In this document: piece by piece, positions 25,101 to 31,764 of the stretch
Layout of the letters: each line of letters opens with the position of its first letter
How positions within the stretch are numbered: position 1 is the first letter of the stretch
From: an uncultured Bacteroidota bacterium
GTDB taxonomy: Bacteria; Bacteroidota; Bacteroidia; UKL13-3
NCBI GenBank assembly: GCA_903910445.1
Contig: CAIVZR010000031.1
Span: forward strand, 1-36,878
Length of the DNA stretch: 36,878 nucleotides
Reading direction: 5' to 3'
Translations under genes and position numbers: made by a program
The notes under the pieces: generated by a model
Told to the model about the DNA's origin: nothing
The model's input: only the letters and a program-made list of their open reading frames with translations
Databases searched by the model: none

Positions 25101-26856
25101 ATCGGGTTGTACGCCTTTGCCAGTGCAGTTCACCAATACTACTACCGGTGCTGTTCGTTACGAGTGGTACTATGGAGATGGATATACCGATACCTTGAAA
25201 AACCCTGCACATACCTATAGCAATGCTATCAATGTGCCTATCGTATTTCAGGGGCTCATGCTTGCATACAATAGTTTTGGTTGTGCCGATACTACGCGTT
25301 TCAATATTACAGTCTATCCAAAACCCAAAGCCAATTTCAGTTTCATACAACCTATCCCTTGTGGCAATTCGCGTTTTCAATTCACCGATTTCTCAATCAA
25401 CGGTGCTACGTATTTATGGAAGTTTAGCGATGGAAAAACCGATACCGCCAAGAACCCGATTCACGATTTCAAACCAGCAGAGTATATAGATACCTTCTAT
25501 TATGTAACGCTCATTGTAACTTCTCCATTTGGTTGTAAGGATACCATTACCAAGCTGGTGCCAGTGCCTGTATTGGTGCATGCCAATTTGAAAATTTCAC
25601 CTACCTCGGGTTGTGCTCCACTCACCGTGAACTTCACCGATTCATCAAAGAATGCCATGAGTTTGATATGGTATTTTGGTGATGGCTTTGCGAGTTCATT
25701 GCGTAACCCTGTGCATACTTATACTGTTCCAGGTAAGTATACGGTAATGCAGGTGGCCATTGGCTTTAATGGATGTACAGATACTATAAAATATATTGAT
25801 GTAGTGAATGCGATAGAAGTGCCCAAAGCAAGTTTTATTGCCAACCCTTTATCACAATCGTTGCCTGCATCGAAGGTTACGTTTACCAATACGAGTACCT
25901 TTAAAGTTGCGGTAACATATCACTGGAGCTTTGGCGATGGCGCCATATCTACCAATAAAGATGATGTGCATGGATACACCGATACTGGCACCTATAAAAT
26001 TATTTTGGTGGTAAGCAATGGCTCATGCAGTGATACAGCAATTCAAACCATCAAGATACTGCCATATATTCCTGTTTCCAGTTTTGTTGCAGATGTGAAT
26101 TCGGGATGTGTGCCGCTCATGGTGAACTTTACGAATAAGAGCACCAATGCCATCAATTATTTTTGGGAGTTTGGCGATGGTAATACTTCGCAACAAACCA
26201 ATCCATCGCATACCTATCAAAATCCAGGGAAATATACGGTAAGGCTCAAAGCCTATGGTATCAGTGGTGTTGACGATACCGTGATGACCAATTATATTGA
26301 AGTGTTTGAAAACCCAATTGCTAATTTTGTTGGAGGTCCGCTGGTAAATTATTTGCCTAAGGCCGATGTCACCTTCATCAATTTATCGGTGCGCGCAGTA
26401 AAATATATATGGACCTTCACCAATCAAACCACAGGACTGGTGATGACCGATACCACCAAAAACCCAACGGTGACTTTCACGCATGAGGGTGTGTACACCG
26501 TGAAATTATTGGCCATCACAGCCAATGGATGTATGGATTCTATTCGTTACCTCGACTATATCACGGTGATTGCTGGCGGACAAATACATATTCCAAATGC
26601 CTTCACACCCGATAATGATAAAATCAATGATGTGTTTAACCCAGTAGGTTATGGAATTTTAAATCGAGGTTATTCATTGCGCATTTACGATCGCTGGGGT
26701 GAATTACTCTTTGAATCGAACGACCCCGAAACCGGGTGGGATGGCATGTATAACGGCAAGCCTTGCCAAATGGATACCTACGTATGGGTGCTCGAAGGTA
26801 AGTTTGTAAATGAGAAAGCTTTCAGAGATAAGGGAACGGTGATATTACTTCGCTAA
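19186..26856 (+). CDS. Giant PKD-repeat surface protein with T9SS type B (CHU_C) sorting domain
   Basis: 2556 residues in one unbroken frame. The signal peptide is residues 1-24 (FFLLLSGLFLSNQSLNA); a Cys follows (LNAC), so a lipobox cannot be excluded, although type B cargo usually is not lipidated. I count about 28 PKD-like modules of 75-100 residues. The core is 'WxFGDGxxSxxxNPxHxY', ending in 'GCxDT'. Several modules carry FGNG instead of FGDG, and a few early ones are degenerate. The end (about 2463-2556) is the gliding-motility-associated type B sorting domain: 'IPNAFTPDNDKINDVFNPVG', 'LRIYDRWGELLFES', 'GWDGMYNGK'. It is expected to be exported by Sec, then T9SS, to the cell surface as an adhesin-like fibre; the ligand is unknown. 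Modules 12-21 are a 442-codon tandem super-repeat. Confidence 0.95.
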   Translation: MQRIYRNFFLLLSGLFLSNQSLNACPNVSASFSLTQSHSCGIPRGVTLTNSSTGTDNSIAHYYWYVNGVLVDSSVGLITKFRTFTDTGIYNISLVAKSPNDTCRDSTTQSITVTTNKPRVIDGSFTPSYSPVWSNCITQLASNLVYNMQLSMEDTIYSFKVIWGDGTDTTGTKFPPNVFVDHSYSALGTYTIKIISTSGGCTDTIIGTINNERIPSAGIIGPPVGTNSGCIPYAVRFVNNSYNTSGSTRFIWDWGDGTIDSLGASTFNDTIYHTYKSGTFQGTCIKTVTITAKNNCGTSTASWSSVFLYDKDQALIGVADTVKCLPKVGSSFTFQNSSNLNCVPGNRLYYWDFGDGSTVGWITQKSAQTHTYAQPGKYKVFLIDSNACKSDTDYLNVYVTLNPTAGITFSGRVGCKPLTVTFTDTVTTNLLLRTRQWDFADTSNGQSRFDTARTVTHTFYNAGLYLVRCRITNPCDTISASVLIEVYETPVAKINPFSNGCEPYTVSNFNQSLKVSPYAHYNWNFGDGTFSTIANPPPKTYAAGTYTVRLRVTDTCGIDSDQVTFIVRNAVLPEFFTDTVCVGDTTHFNADSTKFGVAFPNDALGTYAYKDSTTNTSLGVSINKRFAFRFTTPGIKKITLTVGTTGSCNYSVTRTVVVKERPIVSYTYTPFPNICNGSSITFTGNATQVLSAITGYLWNFGDGTFSSSKDTVHTFAGPGTYLVSLTAFNNYGCPATYTDTIRVRYNPVAKIKIVANCFGQVTSLNDSSYVFGGDTISQWSWDYTGDGIFDVNTKNTTYSYGAAGSYTAILKVTSSRGCVDYDTANFIIDTLPNTVFIVDTNSKCMFVPFVFTNNSTRATNYIWKWGDTTANTAVVGNASQQHAYTSSGNYTVKLFAITASGCTDSTSLTVTVKPKPVARFTVNDTVSCAPFNFHFTNQSVSTNIYRWYVNGTLVSTATVLPDTLVKVDNRFLQIRLIAGNTNLCLNDTFTMNVRTYIDPVAAFTAFSLDSCNPFTVHFNNTTTGAVSYRWNFNDASALDTNRNPVHTFFNNTTKDSVYQVRLIAVNTRGCDDTVIVPIHVRPKPVANFSLSNTDSCGPFRVRFTNLSTPGDTESIYTMHFQWTFGNGQTSTLKDPLITFVAAANNDTTYRIKLFAYTKHNCVDTISKTLVVHPNAKANFNMTRSDSCGPLRVQFTNTSTPGNGLTISSMTFRWNFGNGITSTAKDTVVTFVASAIRDTVYNIRLVSFSNFGCPDTIIKQVTVYSKPKAQYTIPDTARCGPATVSFTNTSFPHDTGSINGMSFFWNFGNGSTSTLRNPSTTFVAAKRNDTVYTITLIAYSSHGCPDTIRGRYRVYPNPIDTFISTLSGCSPFTVTFNNQTYNGIRYYWFFGDGGSDTIVNPTHTFIGRYLLDTIYKVKMVSKSIHGCFGDTAVQFITVRSRPIADFSASNLSGCTPTNIQFLNNSQGASSSQWSFGDGGTSTAINPNHTFVNNTTKDTVFNVRLIVLSAQGCRDTITKSVTIFSRPVANFTMSRADSCGPFRVVFTNTSSNGNSLPISAMTFKWDFGNGVISTSRDNIVTFNAGTFSDVVYTVKLIAYSNNGCSDTIVKTITVHPKALANFSVSRNDSCGPFKVNFTNSSVNGNGLPITAMSFKWNFGNGVVSTARDTSVTFIASATKDTSYLVQLIAYSNFGCADTTTKTVHVFPKPKSRFVMSDTAICSSGSVTLTNTSYPNDTGSISIMSFVWNFGNGHTSLNRDEVETFPSSKLQDTTYTITLYAYSEHGCLDSSSQKLTVHPKPIDSFSVIPSNGCYNFPVQFVNNTIHGKTYYWDFGDGTTDTAKNATHIYTNNTYAPVYYFPKMVAISANGCIGDTVVRTIEVKPKPFADFSFSPDSGCAPLRVQFLNMSIAATTYLWNFGDGTTSNQINPVHYFYLDTTYTITLVGTSQWGCTDTIKKTISVKSYPVGALTSNNASGCTPLPVQFTNTTTGAVRYEWYYGDGYTDTLKNPAHTYSNAINVPIVFQGLMLAYNSFGCADTTRFNITVYPKPKANFSFIQPIPCGNSRFQFTDFSINGATYLWKFSDGKTDTAKNPIHDFKPAEYIDTFYYVTLIVTSPFGCKDTITKLVPVPVLVHANLKISPTSGCAPLTVNFTDSSKNAMSLIWYFGDGFASSLRNPVHTYTVPGKYTVMQVAIGFNGCTDTIKYIDVVNAIEVPKASFIANPLSQSLPASKVTFTNTSTFKVAVTYHWSFGDGAISTNKDDVHGYTDTGTYKIILVVSNGSCSDTAIQTIKILPYIPVSSFVADVNSGCVPLMVNFTNKSTNAINYFWEFGDGNTSQQTNPSHTYQNPGKYTVRLKAYGISGVDDTVMTNYIEVFENPIANFVGGPLVNYLPKADVTFINLSVRAVKYIWTFTNQTTGLVMTDTTKNPTVTFTHEGVYTVKLLAITANGCMDSIRYLDYITVIAGGQIHIPNAFTPDNDKINDVFNPVGYGILNRGYSLRIYDRWGELLFESNDPETGWDGMYNGKPCQMDTYVWVLEGKFVNEKAFRDKGTVILLR
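22177..23502 (+). repeat. Super-repeat copy 1 (five PKD modules, 1326 bases)
   Basis: Residues 998-1439 of the giant PKD protein contain five modules in the order D-A-A'-B-C. D carries 'NNTTKDSVYQVRLI'. A and A' carry 'DSCGP'. B carries 'DTGSINGMSFFWNFGNG'. C carries 'YYWFFGDGGSDT' and 'KMVSKSIHGCFGDT'. Copy 2 follows immediately with the same order and exactly the same length. Confidence 0.8.
23503..24828 (+). repeat. Super-repeat copy 2 (five PKD modules, 1326 bases)
   Basis: Residues 1440-1881 repeat D-A-A'-B-C. D has 'NNTTKDTVFNVRLI', B has 'DTGSISIMSFVWNFGNG', C has 'YYWDFGDGTTDT' and 'KMVAISANGCIGDT'. Ungapped hand alignment of the two A' modules gives 56 identical of 94 residues. A further D-like module starts at 24829, one more period on. 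Confidence 0.8.
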
Positions 26857-26857
26857 A

Positions 26858-26880
26858 AATAAAGAAATTATTCCTTTATT
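26858..26880 (+). terminator. Weak AT-rich hairpin after the giant PKD gene
   Basis: AATAAAG (26858-26864) and CTTTATT (26874-26880) form a 7-base perfect stem with a 9-base loop, starting just after the stop. It is AT-rich and has no U-run, so it is only a weak terminator candidate. Confidence 0.25.
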
Positions 26881-26950
26881 GCCAAATCCTTAAAATGAGT
26901 GAAAAGTAATATTTAATTAGAAAAAAGTTCAGGTAAATCTCGCAGCACAC

Positions 26951-27241
26951 TTAATTACCCTGCGCGATTTTCTTTAATTCATCCTTCATTGCAACATTAA
27001 GCAAGGTGCAAGAAAAGGTGCCTGAGACAAGGCCTGTCAATGCACCAACAATAGGACCAGCTATAGTGCCAATACCAGGCACCACTACGCTGCCTGTTTT
27101 TAAGCCAATAACGGCTCCTGCCCCAGCCATCGGAATTCCTGTGCTAGCTGCACAACGCTTGGCAATCTGCCATAAGTTTTCTTGCTCATTATAAGCAACA
27201 ATACCAATTTTATTTAGTTCTAAGGCGAATTTATAGTCCAT
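26951..27241 (-). CDS. Small glycine-zipper membrane-active-like protein
   Basis: 96 residues from the ATG at 27241 (MDYKFALELNKIGIVAYNEQ). The frame opens 12 codons earlier, but that start gives an unlikely N-terminus. Residues about 37-80 are a Gly/Ala-rich hydrophobic hairpin with small residues every 3-4 positions (GIPMAGAGAVIGL, then VVVPGIGTIAGPIVGALTG), a glycine zipper. The tail is charged (MKDELKKIAQGN). There is no signal peptide. Such segments occur in bacteriocin-like peptides, in effectors and in OmpA-type lipoproteins, and none of these can be assigned. It is alone and convergent with the giant PKD gene. Confidence 0.7.
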   Translation of the reverse strand: MDYKFALELNKIGIVAYNEQENLWQIAKRCAASTGIPMAGAGAVIGLKTGSVVVPGIGTIAGPIVGALTGLVSGTFSCTLLNVAMKDELKKIAQGN

Positions 27242-27335
27242 ATAGATTTGATTTGAATAATTTGTCAAATAAAACAATTAAAGGTAGAAAATAGTGTAAT
27301 TGAAAAATATAATACATTCCTAATTTGCTCCTTAC

Positions 27336-27349
27336 TTAACTAGAGTTAA
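27336..27349. repeat. Short perfect palindrome upstream of the DegT-family gene
   Basis: TTAACT-AG-AGTTAA has 6-base arms and a 2-base centre. It lies in the 221-base divergent region between the glycine-zipper gene and the aminotransferase gene. It could be a regulator site. No exact TAnnTTTG box was found in this gap; TTTCTTTG at 27429-27436 is the nearest match for the plus strand. Confidence 0.3.
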
Positions 27350-27462
27350 TCATCGTTTTGTAAACATTAGCGATTCCCTGCTGCGATAATCGGAAGGATT
27401 AACAGGCGAAACATTCTCTAAAATTTCTTTTCTTTGCACCTCGAATTAAATCTAAGATTCTA

Positions 27463-28644
27463 ATGACTATACAAGCATCACAAAGTAAAGGATGGCGTTT
27501 TGAAAGTAACGAACGTAAATACCTCGACGAAGTACTCAGTTCAGGATTCGGAGCAGGGGAGAGTGGTACCTTCAATGAGCGCCTGGAGCGCATGTTCGCC
27601 GATCGTCACAATCAACAATATGCCATCACGGCCAATAGTGGTACAAGTACCTTGCATATGGGTTTATATGCTGGAGATATTAAAGCTGGCGATGAGGTTT
27701 TAATCCCCACCATTGGCCCCGCCATGACGGGATATAGCGTATGGCAGGCAGGAGCTACTCCAGTGTATGTAGACGCCAATCCTCATACTTTTTTGATGGA
27801 TGTAAATGATGCCCGCAAAAAAATCACCTCTAAAACAAAAGCCATCATGCCAGTTCATATCTATGGCTTGATGTGCGATATGACCGCGGTTATGGCCCTG
27901 GCTAAGGAGTTTAACCTGCATGTGGTAGAAGATTGTGCACAGTGTATGTTCGCACACGACGAGCAAGGCCGTTTGGCTGGAACCATTGGGCATGTGGGTA
28001 GCTGGAGTTTTGAAAACAGCAAGCACCTAAGCACAGGCGATGGGGGTATCGTTGCCACAGATGATGAAGAAATGGCTACCAAAATGCGCCAGTTTGGTGG
28101 TGTAGGATTCAAAAATATTAAAGCAGGAAGTGGTAAGGTGCGTATCGATCGTAACTTATTTCAAAACCCAAACTGGGAACGCCACAATATCATGGCATAT
28201 AATTATCGCTTGCCAGAACTATGTGCTGCGGTAGGTTTGGCACAACTGGAAAAAGCCGACTGGCTCTGCGAATTGCGCGTGCTCATGGGTGAAGCCTATA
28301 CGAAAGCCATTGGAAATAACGAGATGCTCGTGCCTCAACAAGTACCTGCTGGCTTCAAACATTCATACTACACTTTTGGTGCCTTGTTCAATCCAAACTT
28401 GGGTGTAGCCTGGGAAGAGTTTCGCTTGAAGTATATGGAATTTGGTGGAGATGGAATTTTCGCTGCATGGCAAAGTGTGAATAAAGAACCTGCCTTCAAA
28501 GGCGTGGGATGGGGCGAAGTACCAGTAGCCGAAAAGTTACAGCGCAACCTCATGCAGTTCACTACCAACCAGCGCGATGAAGCCGAACGTAATAAGCAAG
28601 CCGAAATCTTGAGCAAGACCTTAGACTTCTTTAAGAAGCACTAA
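27463..28644 (+). CDS. DegT/DnrJ/EryC1/StrS-family PLP aminotransferase
   Basis: 393 residues. Family features: 'ANSGTSTLHMGLYAGDIKAGDEVLIPTIGPAMTGYSVWQAGATPVYVDAN' (PLP phosphate site and aromatic region), 'VHIYGLMCDM', 'VVEDCAQC' with the PLP-ring Asp, and the Schiff-base Lys at K187 in 'SFENSKHLSTGDGG'. These enzymes usually aminate keto-sugars of surface polysaccharides. No sugar dehydratase or other nucleotide-sugar gene is adjacent, so the substrate is open. The gap to the convergent rhodanese-thioredoxin gene is only 7 bases. Confidence 0.93.
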   Translation: MTIQASQSKGWRFESNERKYLDEVLSSGFGAGESGTFNERLERMFADRHNQQYAITANSGTSTLHMGLYAGDIKAGDEVLIPTIGPAMTGYSVWQAGATPVYVDANPHTFLMDVNDARKKITSKTKAIMPVHIYGLMCDMTAVMALAKEFNLHVVEDCAQCMFAHDEQGRLAGTIGHVGSWSFENSKHLSTGDGGIVATDDEEMATKMRQFGGVGFKNIKAGSGKVRIDRNLFQNPNWERHNIMAYNYRLPELCAAVGLAQLEKADWLCELRVLMGEAYTKAIGNNEMLVPQQVPAGFKHSYYTFGALFNPNLGVAWEEFRLKYMEFGGDGIFAAWQSVNKEPAFKGVGWGEVPVAEKLQRNLMQFTTNQRDEAERNKQAEILSKTLDFFKKH

Positions 28645-28651
28645 GCGAAGG

Positions 28652-29398
28652 TTATTGCTGCGATTCGATTACTACCATCAACGCAATTTTATCGAGGGCG
28701 CCTTCATTGCGCCATACTTCTTTTCCTTTTTTGTATAAAATGAGGGTGGGCAGGTTGGCAATCTTTAAATTGCTGGCCAAGTCTTTATTATTATCGAAAT
28801 TTATTTTTATCAATTCCATCTTATCTTTTTGTTCAGTTGCCAATTCCTCCAGTATTGGGGCCATGGCTTTACATGGTCCGCACCAAGGGGCATTGAAATC
28901 AACCAATACCAATTTGTTGGATAACACCTTTGTATTATAATCCTGTAGGCTCATGCCTTGTATTTGCTCGTTCTTATCGGGTGTGACTTCAGTCTTTCCT
29001 GCTTTGAGCCAGGCACGCATCCCGCCTTCCATCTCATAAATTTCGGTATACCCCGCTTTGGACATGGCAGCAGCAGCTTCATGGCTTCTTCCTCCCGACA
29101 TACAATACACAAACGTAGGTTTCGTTTTGTCCATCGCATTTATTTTCTGATCGAAGTCGGTACCATTCCAGTCGATATTTACTGCACTTAATAAGTGTCC
29201 ACCTTCAAATTCTTCTGGTGTGCGTACGTCAATGATTTGTGGGTTGGTAGTCGCATTTAATTTCTCTTCAAATTGGTTTACAGAAATCACCCCAGTAGGT
29301 GTTTCCGCAGGCTTAGTTGTTGGAGTATTGCAAGCATTCAAACTCATCATCGCCCAAGCAAAAAATATAAAACAGAAGTATTGGTAATTTAATTTCAT
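28652..29398 (-). CDS. Rhodanese-thioredoxin fusion lipoprotein
   Basis: 248 residues from the ATG at 29398. The frame opens 28 codons earlier, but the leader 'KLNYQYFCFIFFAWAMMSLNAC' with a lipobox ending at C23 fixes this start. Domain 1 (about 36-134) is a rhodanese with 'IIDVRTPEEFEGGHL' and active-site C99 in 'VYCMSGGRS'. Domain 2 (about 150-245) is a thioredoxin with W172-C-G-P-C176 and cis-Pro 'NLPTLILYKKG'. A lipid-anchored envelope protein is expected, so it may handle periplasmic thiols or persulfides, receiving electrons from an inner-membrane reductase (inference). A TACCTTTG box lies 18 bases upstream of the ATG. Confidence 0.92.
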   Translation of the reverse strand: MKLNYQYFCFIFFAWAMMSLNACNTPTTKPAETPTGVISVNQFEEKLNATTNPQIIDVRTPEEFEGGHLLSAVNIDWNGTDFDQKINAMDKTKPTFVYCMSGGRSHEAAAAMSKAGYTEIYEMEGGMRAWLKAGKTEVTPDKNEQIQGMSLQDYNTKVLSNKLVLVDFNAPWCGPCKAMAPILEELATEQKDKMELIKINFDNNKDLASNLKIANLPTLILYKKGKEVWRNEGALDKIALMVVIESQQ

Positions 29399-29416
29399 TT
29401 CGATTGACTTAGATAA

Positions 29417-29424
29417 CAAAGGTA
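29417..29424 (-). promoter_or_regulatory. -7 box (TACCTTTG) of the rhodanese-thioredoxin gene
   Basis: An exact TAnnTTTG on the minus strand, 18 bases before the ATG at 29398. It supports that start over the longer open frame. The -33 element is unclear. Confidence 0.5.
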
Positions 29425-29482
29425 ACCAAAAGAGGTTGGTTAATTTTAGGGCATTGTTATGAAATAAATAGGAGGGAGGCAC

Positions 29483-31579
29483 TTAATGCACTACACATAT
29501 TTTATGCACTTGCGCCTGGCACTGAATAAAATAAACACCTTCAGCATAATTAGAAAGGTCGATGCGAGCTGTTCCTTCATTATCGTTAGTAAAGCTCATA
29601 CATAGTTTGCCCTGCATATCATATAATGCAATGGGCAATATCTCATTTGAATTCATCGTACGAATCAATACCATCCCATTCGCAGGATTGGGCGTGATTT
29701 GAAAGCCAGTATTTTCGGTACTTTGAGAGATGCCAGTGGTAATGGTAATCGATTTAGAAATAGAATCGGTACCGCAAGCATCGGTGATAATTAGTTTTAC
29801 TGAATAGGTATTGGTGTAAGGATAATGATGCGATGGATTGGGCAATGAACTTGTAGCACTGCCATCCCCAAAATTCCATTGATAGGTAATTGGATTTCGC
29901 CCATTAATACTGGGAGTGAATACATACGTATTATTGGAATTTGTACTGCTAAAATTTACTGTAGGTTTCAATCCGAATGCGGTATCCGAAGTTGTGATAC
30001 TATTATTACTTAGGTTACTATCTCCGTTTAATTGTATGGATATATTGAAAATATTCGTTCCCAGATTGGGTAAATTAATATTCGAAAAGGTGAATAATTG
30101 ACTCGTTCCAAAAGGCAATGCAATCGTATTGTTTTTAGAAATAGTATAGGTATTTGCTCCAGTAATTTGTAATTGAACTTTTACAGAGTCGAGAGCAATT
30201 TTTGTATTTCCATTATTACTAAGCAATACACTCACCGTTTGATTATTACCAAGAGCGCCGCATCTACTCGATGGAATAGTTAGTGTGCTGAGAGCGGCAT
30301 CCAGCGGGTCGCCCTGGTAGCGCATCACTGCAAAATCCTGGGTTGCCATACCGCCTAAAACAATTTTGCCGTCGGGTTGAAGAAGCATAGAGGTGGCATA
30401 ATCATAGCCTGTACTAAGCGCTGTTGCTACCTTGCCATTGGTTCCAAAAGTAGAATCAATGACCCCATTACTTCGTATTCGAATTAATGCAATATCGGTA
30501 GAGAGTGAATCAACGGAACCAGCCACAATTATTTTGCCATCGGCTTGTAAGGCAACGGTATAGGCTTGTTCGGCTAGGTTGCCAAAATTATAAAATTTAT
30601 AACCCCCATTTCCATATGTATTATCGAGCAACCCTGCAAGTGTATATCGCGCAACCAAAATATCAGCGTTAGTATTTACTGATTGACCCACTACCACCAT
30701 TTTTCCATCAGGTTGCAGCACTACCGAAGTAAGCTGATCGCCATTGGCACTAAAGGCGTTAACAATTTTCCCAGTGTTGCCAAAACTATTATCAGGAAAT
30801 CCATTGGTATCGAGGCGAAGCAAAGCTATCTTGGGAATATAGGTGGTGGTAATGGCGCTTAATCCAACAATAATAGCCTTTCCATCGGGTTGAATCTTAA
30901 TATGTGTAGGAATATCTTCAGAGGCAGGAGTCATTGATACCAGGGCCATTCCTGCCGCTGCATAATTTACATCCGTACTGCCATCGTTATTAAATCGTGC
31001 CACAGCAAAGTCCTGATCAACGCCATTGGAAGTGGAGCCACACAATAAAATTTTACCATCTGCTTGCAAGGCAATGCTATTCGCGAAATTATCGTCACCT
31101 AAATTTTTAGTGATGATTCCATAGGTTCCGAAAGTACTATCGGGTATTCCATTGGTATTGAATCGCAATAAAACAAAATCGAAATCAGTACTAATAAAAG
31201 CATAGCCGCCCACCACTATCTTTCCATCGGGCTGAATGGCAATACAACTGGCTTCGTTATCGTCGGATAAGCCAATGGAGTCGGTTACAATACCATCAAT
31301 ACCGAAGGTGGAATCGAGGGTGCCGTTGGTTTTATAACGCAAAACATTAATATAATATTTGCCAACGATGGAGTTATAGCTAGAACCCGTGGCGACGACC
31401 TTACCATCGCTTTGAATGGCAATTGATGAAATTTGACTGAATATATCGGGGCCTTGAGAAGTAATTGCGATGCCCCCATTACCATATTTTAAATCGAGCT
31501 TGCCAGCCTGAGCCCATGATTCAATGCTTCCCATGAATAGGATTATCCAGATACAGGAAAACTTAAATAGCTGTTTCAT
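29483..31579 (-). CDS. Secreted delta-60-repeat (seven) propeller protein with PKD and T9SS type A sorting domains
   Basis: 698 residues from the ATG at 31579 (MKQLFKFSCIWIILFMG, cleavage after ESWAQ). An upstream in-frame ATG at 31600 lacks a signal-like start. Seven repeats of about 55-60 residues follow, each with 'xIAIQPDGKIVVGGxx' and 'RxNTNGxxDxTFGxxG', the delta-60 motif; seven units would close a beta-propeller. A linker of immunoglobulin-like strands comes next, then one PKD domain ('TYQWNFGDGSATSSLPNPSHHY') and a type A sorting domain ('ITPNPANG', 'LYDMQGKL', 'LSNYAEGVYFIQC'). Export by Sec and T9SS to the surface or medium is expected; the ligand is unknown. The last residues, KICVVH, vary from the usual basic end. 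Confidence 0.92.
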   Translation of the reverse strand: MKQLFKFSCIWIILFMGSIESWAQAGKLDLKYGNGGIAITSQGPDIFSQISSIAIQSDGKVVATGSSYNSIVGKYYINVLRYKTNGTLDSTFGIDGIVTDSIGLSDDNEASCIAIQPDGKIVVGGYAFISTDFDFVLLRFNTNGIPDSTFGTYGIITKNLGDDNFANSIALQADGKILLCGSTSNGVDQDFAVARFNNDGSTDVNYAAAGMALVSMTPASEDIPTHIKIQPDGKAIIVGLSAITTTYIPKIALLRLDTNGFPDNSFGNTGKIVNAFSANGDQLTSVVLQPDGKMVVVGQSVNTNADILVARYTLAGLLDNTYGNGGYKFYNFGNLAEQAYTVALQADGKIIVAGSVDSLSTDIALIRIRSNGVIDSTFGTNGKVATALSTGYDYATSMLLQPDGKIVLGGMATQDFAVMRYQGDPLDAALSTLTIPSSRCGALGNNQTVSVLLSNNGNTKIALDSVKVQLQITGANTYTISKNNTIALPFGTSQLFTFSNINLPNLGTNIFNISIQLNGDSNLSNNSITTSDTAFGLKPTVNFSSTNSNNTYVFTPSINGRNPITYQWNFGDGSATSSLPNPSHHYPYTNTYSVKLIITDACGTDSISKSITITTGISQSTENTGFQITPNPANGMVLIRTMNSNEILPIALYDMQGKLCMSFTNDNEGTARIDLSNYAEGVYFIQCQAQVHKICVVH

Positions 31580-31608
31580 TTTATTAAAGGCGAGAGGCAA
31601 TTAAAATT

Positions 31609-31638
31609 CGAAGGTAATAGTTTTATTTATATTACAAA
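31609..31638 (-). promoter_or_regulatory. Near-consensus promoter of the delta-60 protein gene
   Basis: On the minus strand, TTTG (31638-31635), an 18-base spacer and TACCTTCG (31616-31609), one base off TAnnTTTG. The leader would be about 25 bases. The rest of the 185-base divergent gap holds only a 6-base-arm hairpin, GGGAGT/ACTCCC (31664-31690). Confidence 0.4.
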
Positions 31639-31764
31639 CTGACGGTAATAATAACTCGAAGAAGGGAGTTTTATTCACTACAACACTCCCATTTAAATAC
31701 ATAATGAATGGTAAAAATCGGGTAAAGAACTTTTATACTTCAGTTTATTTTACTTTTTTGCGGT

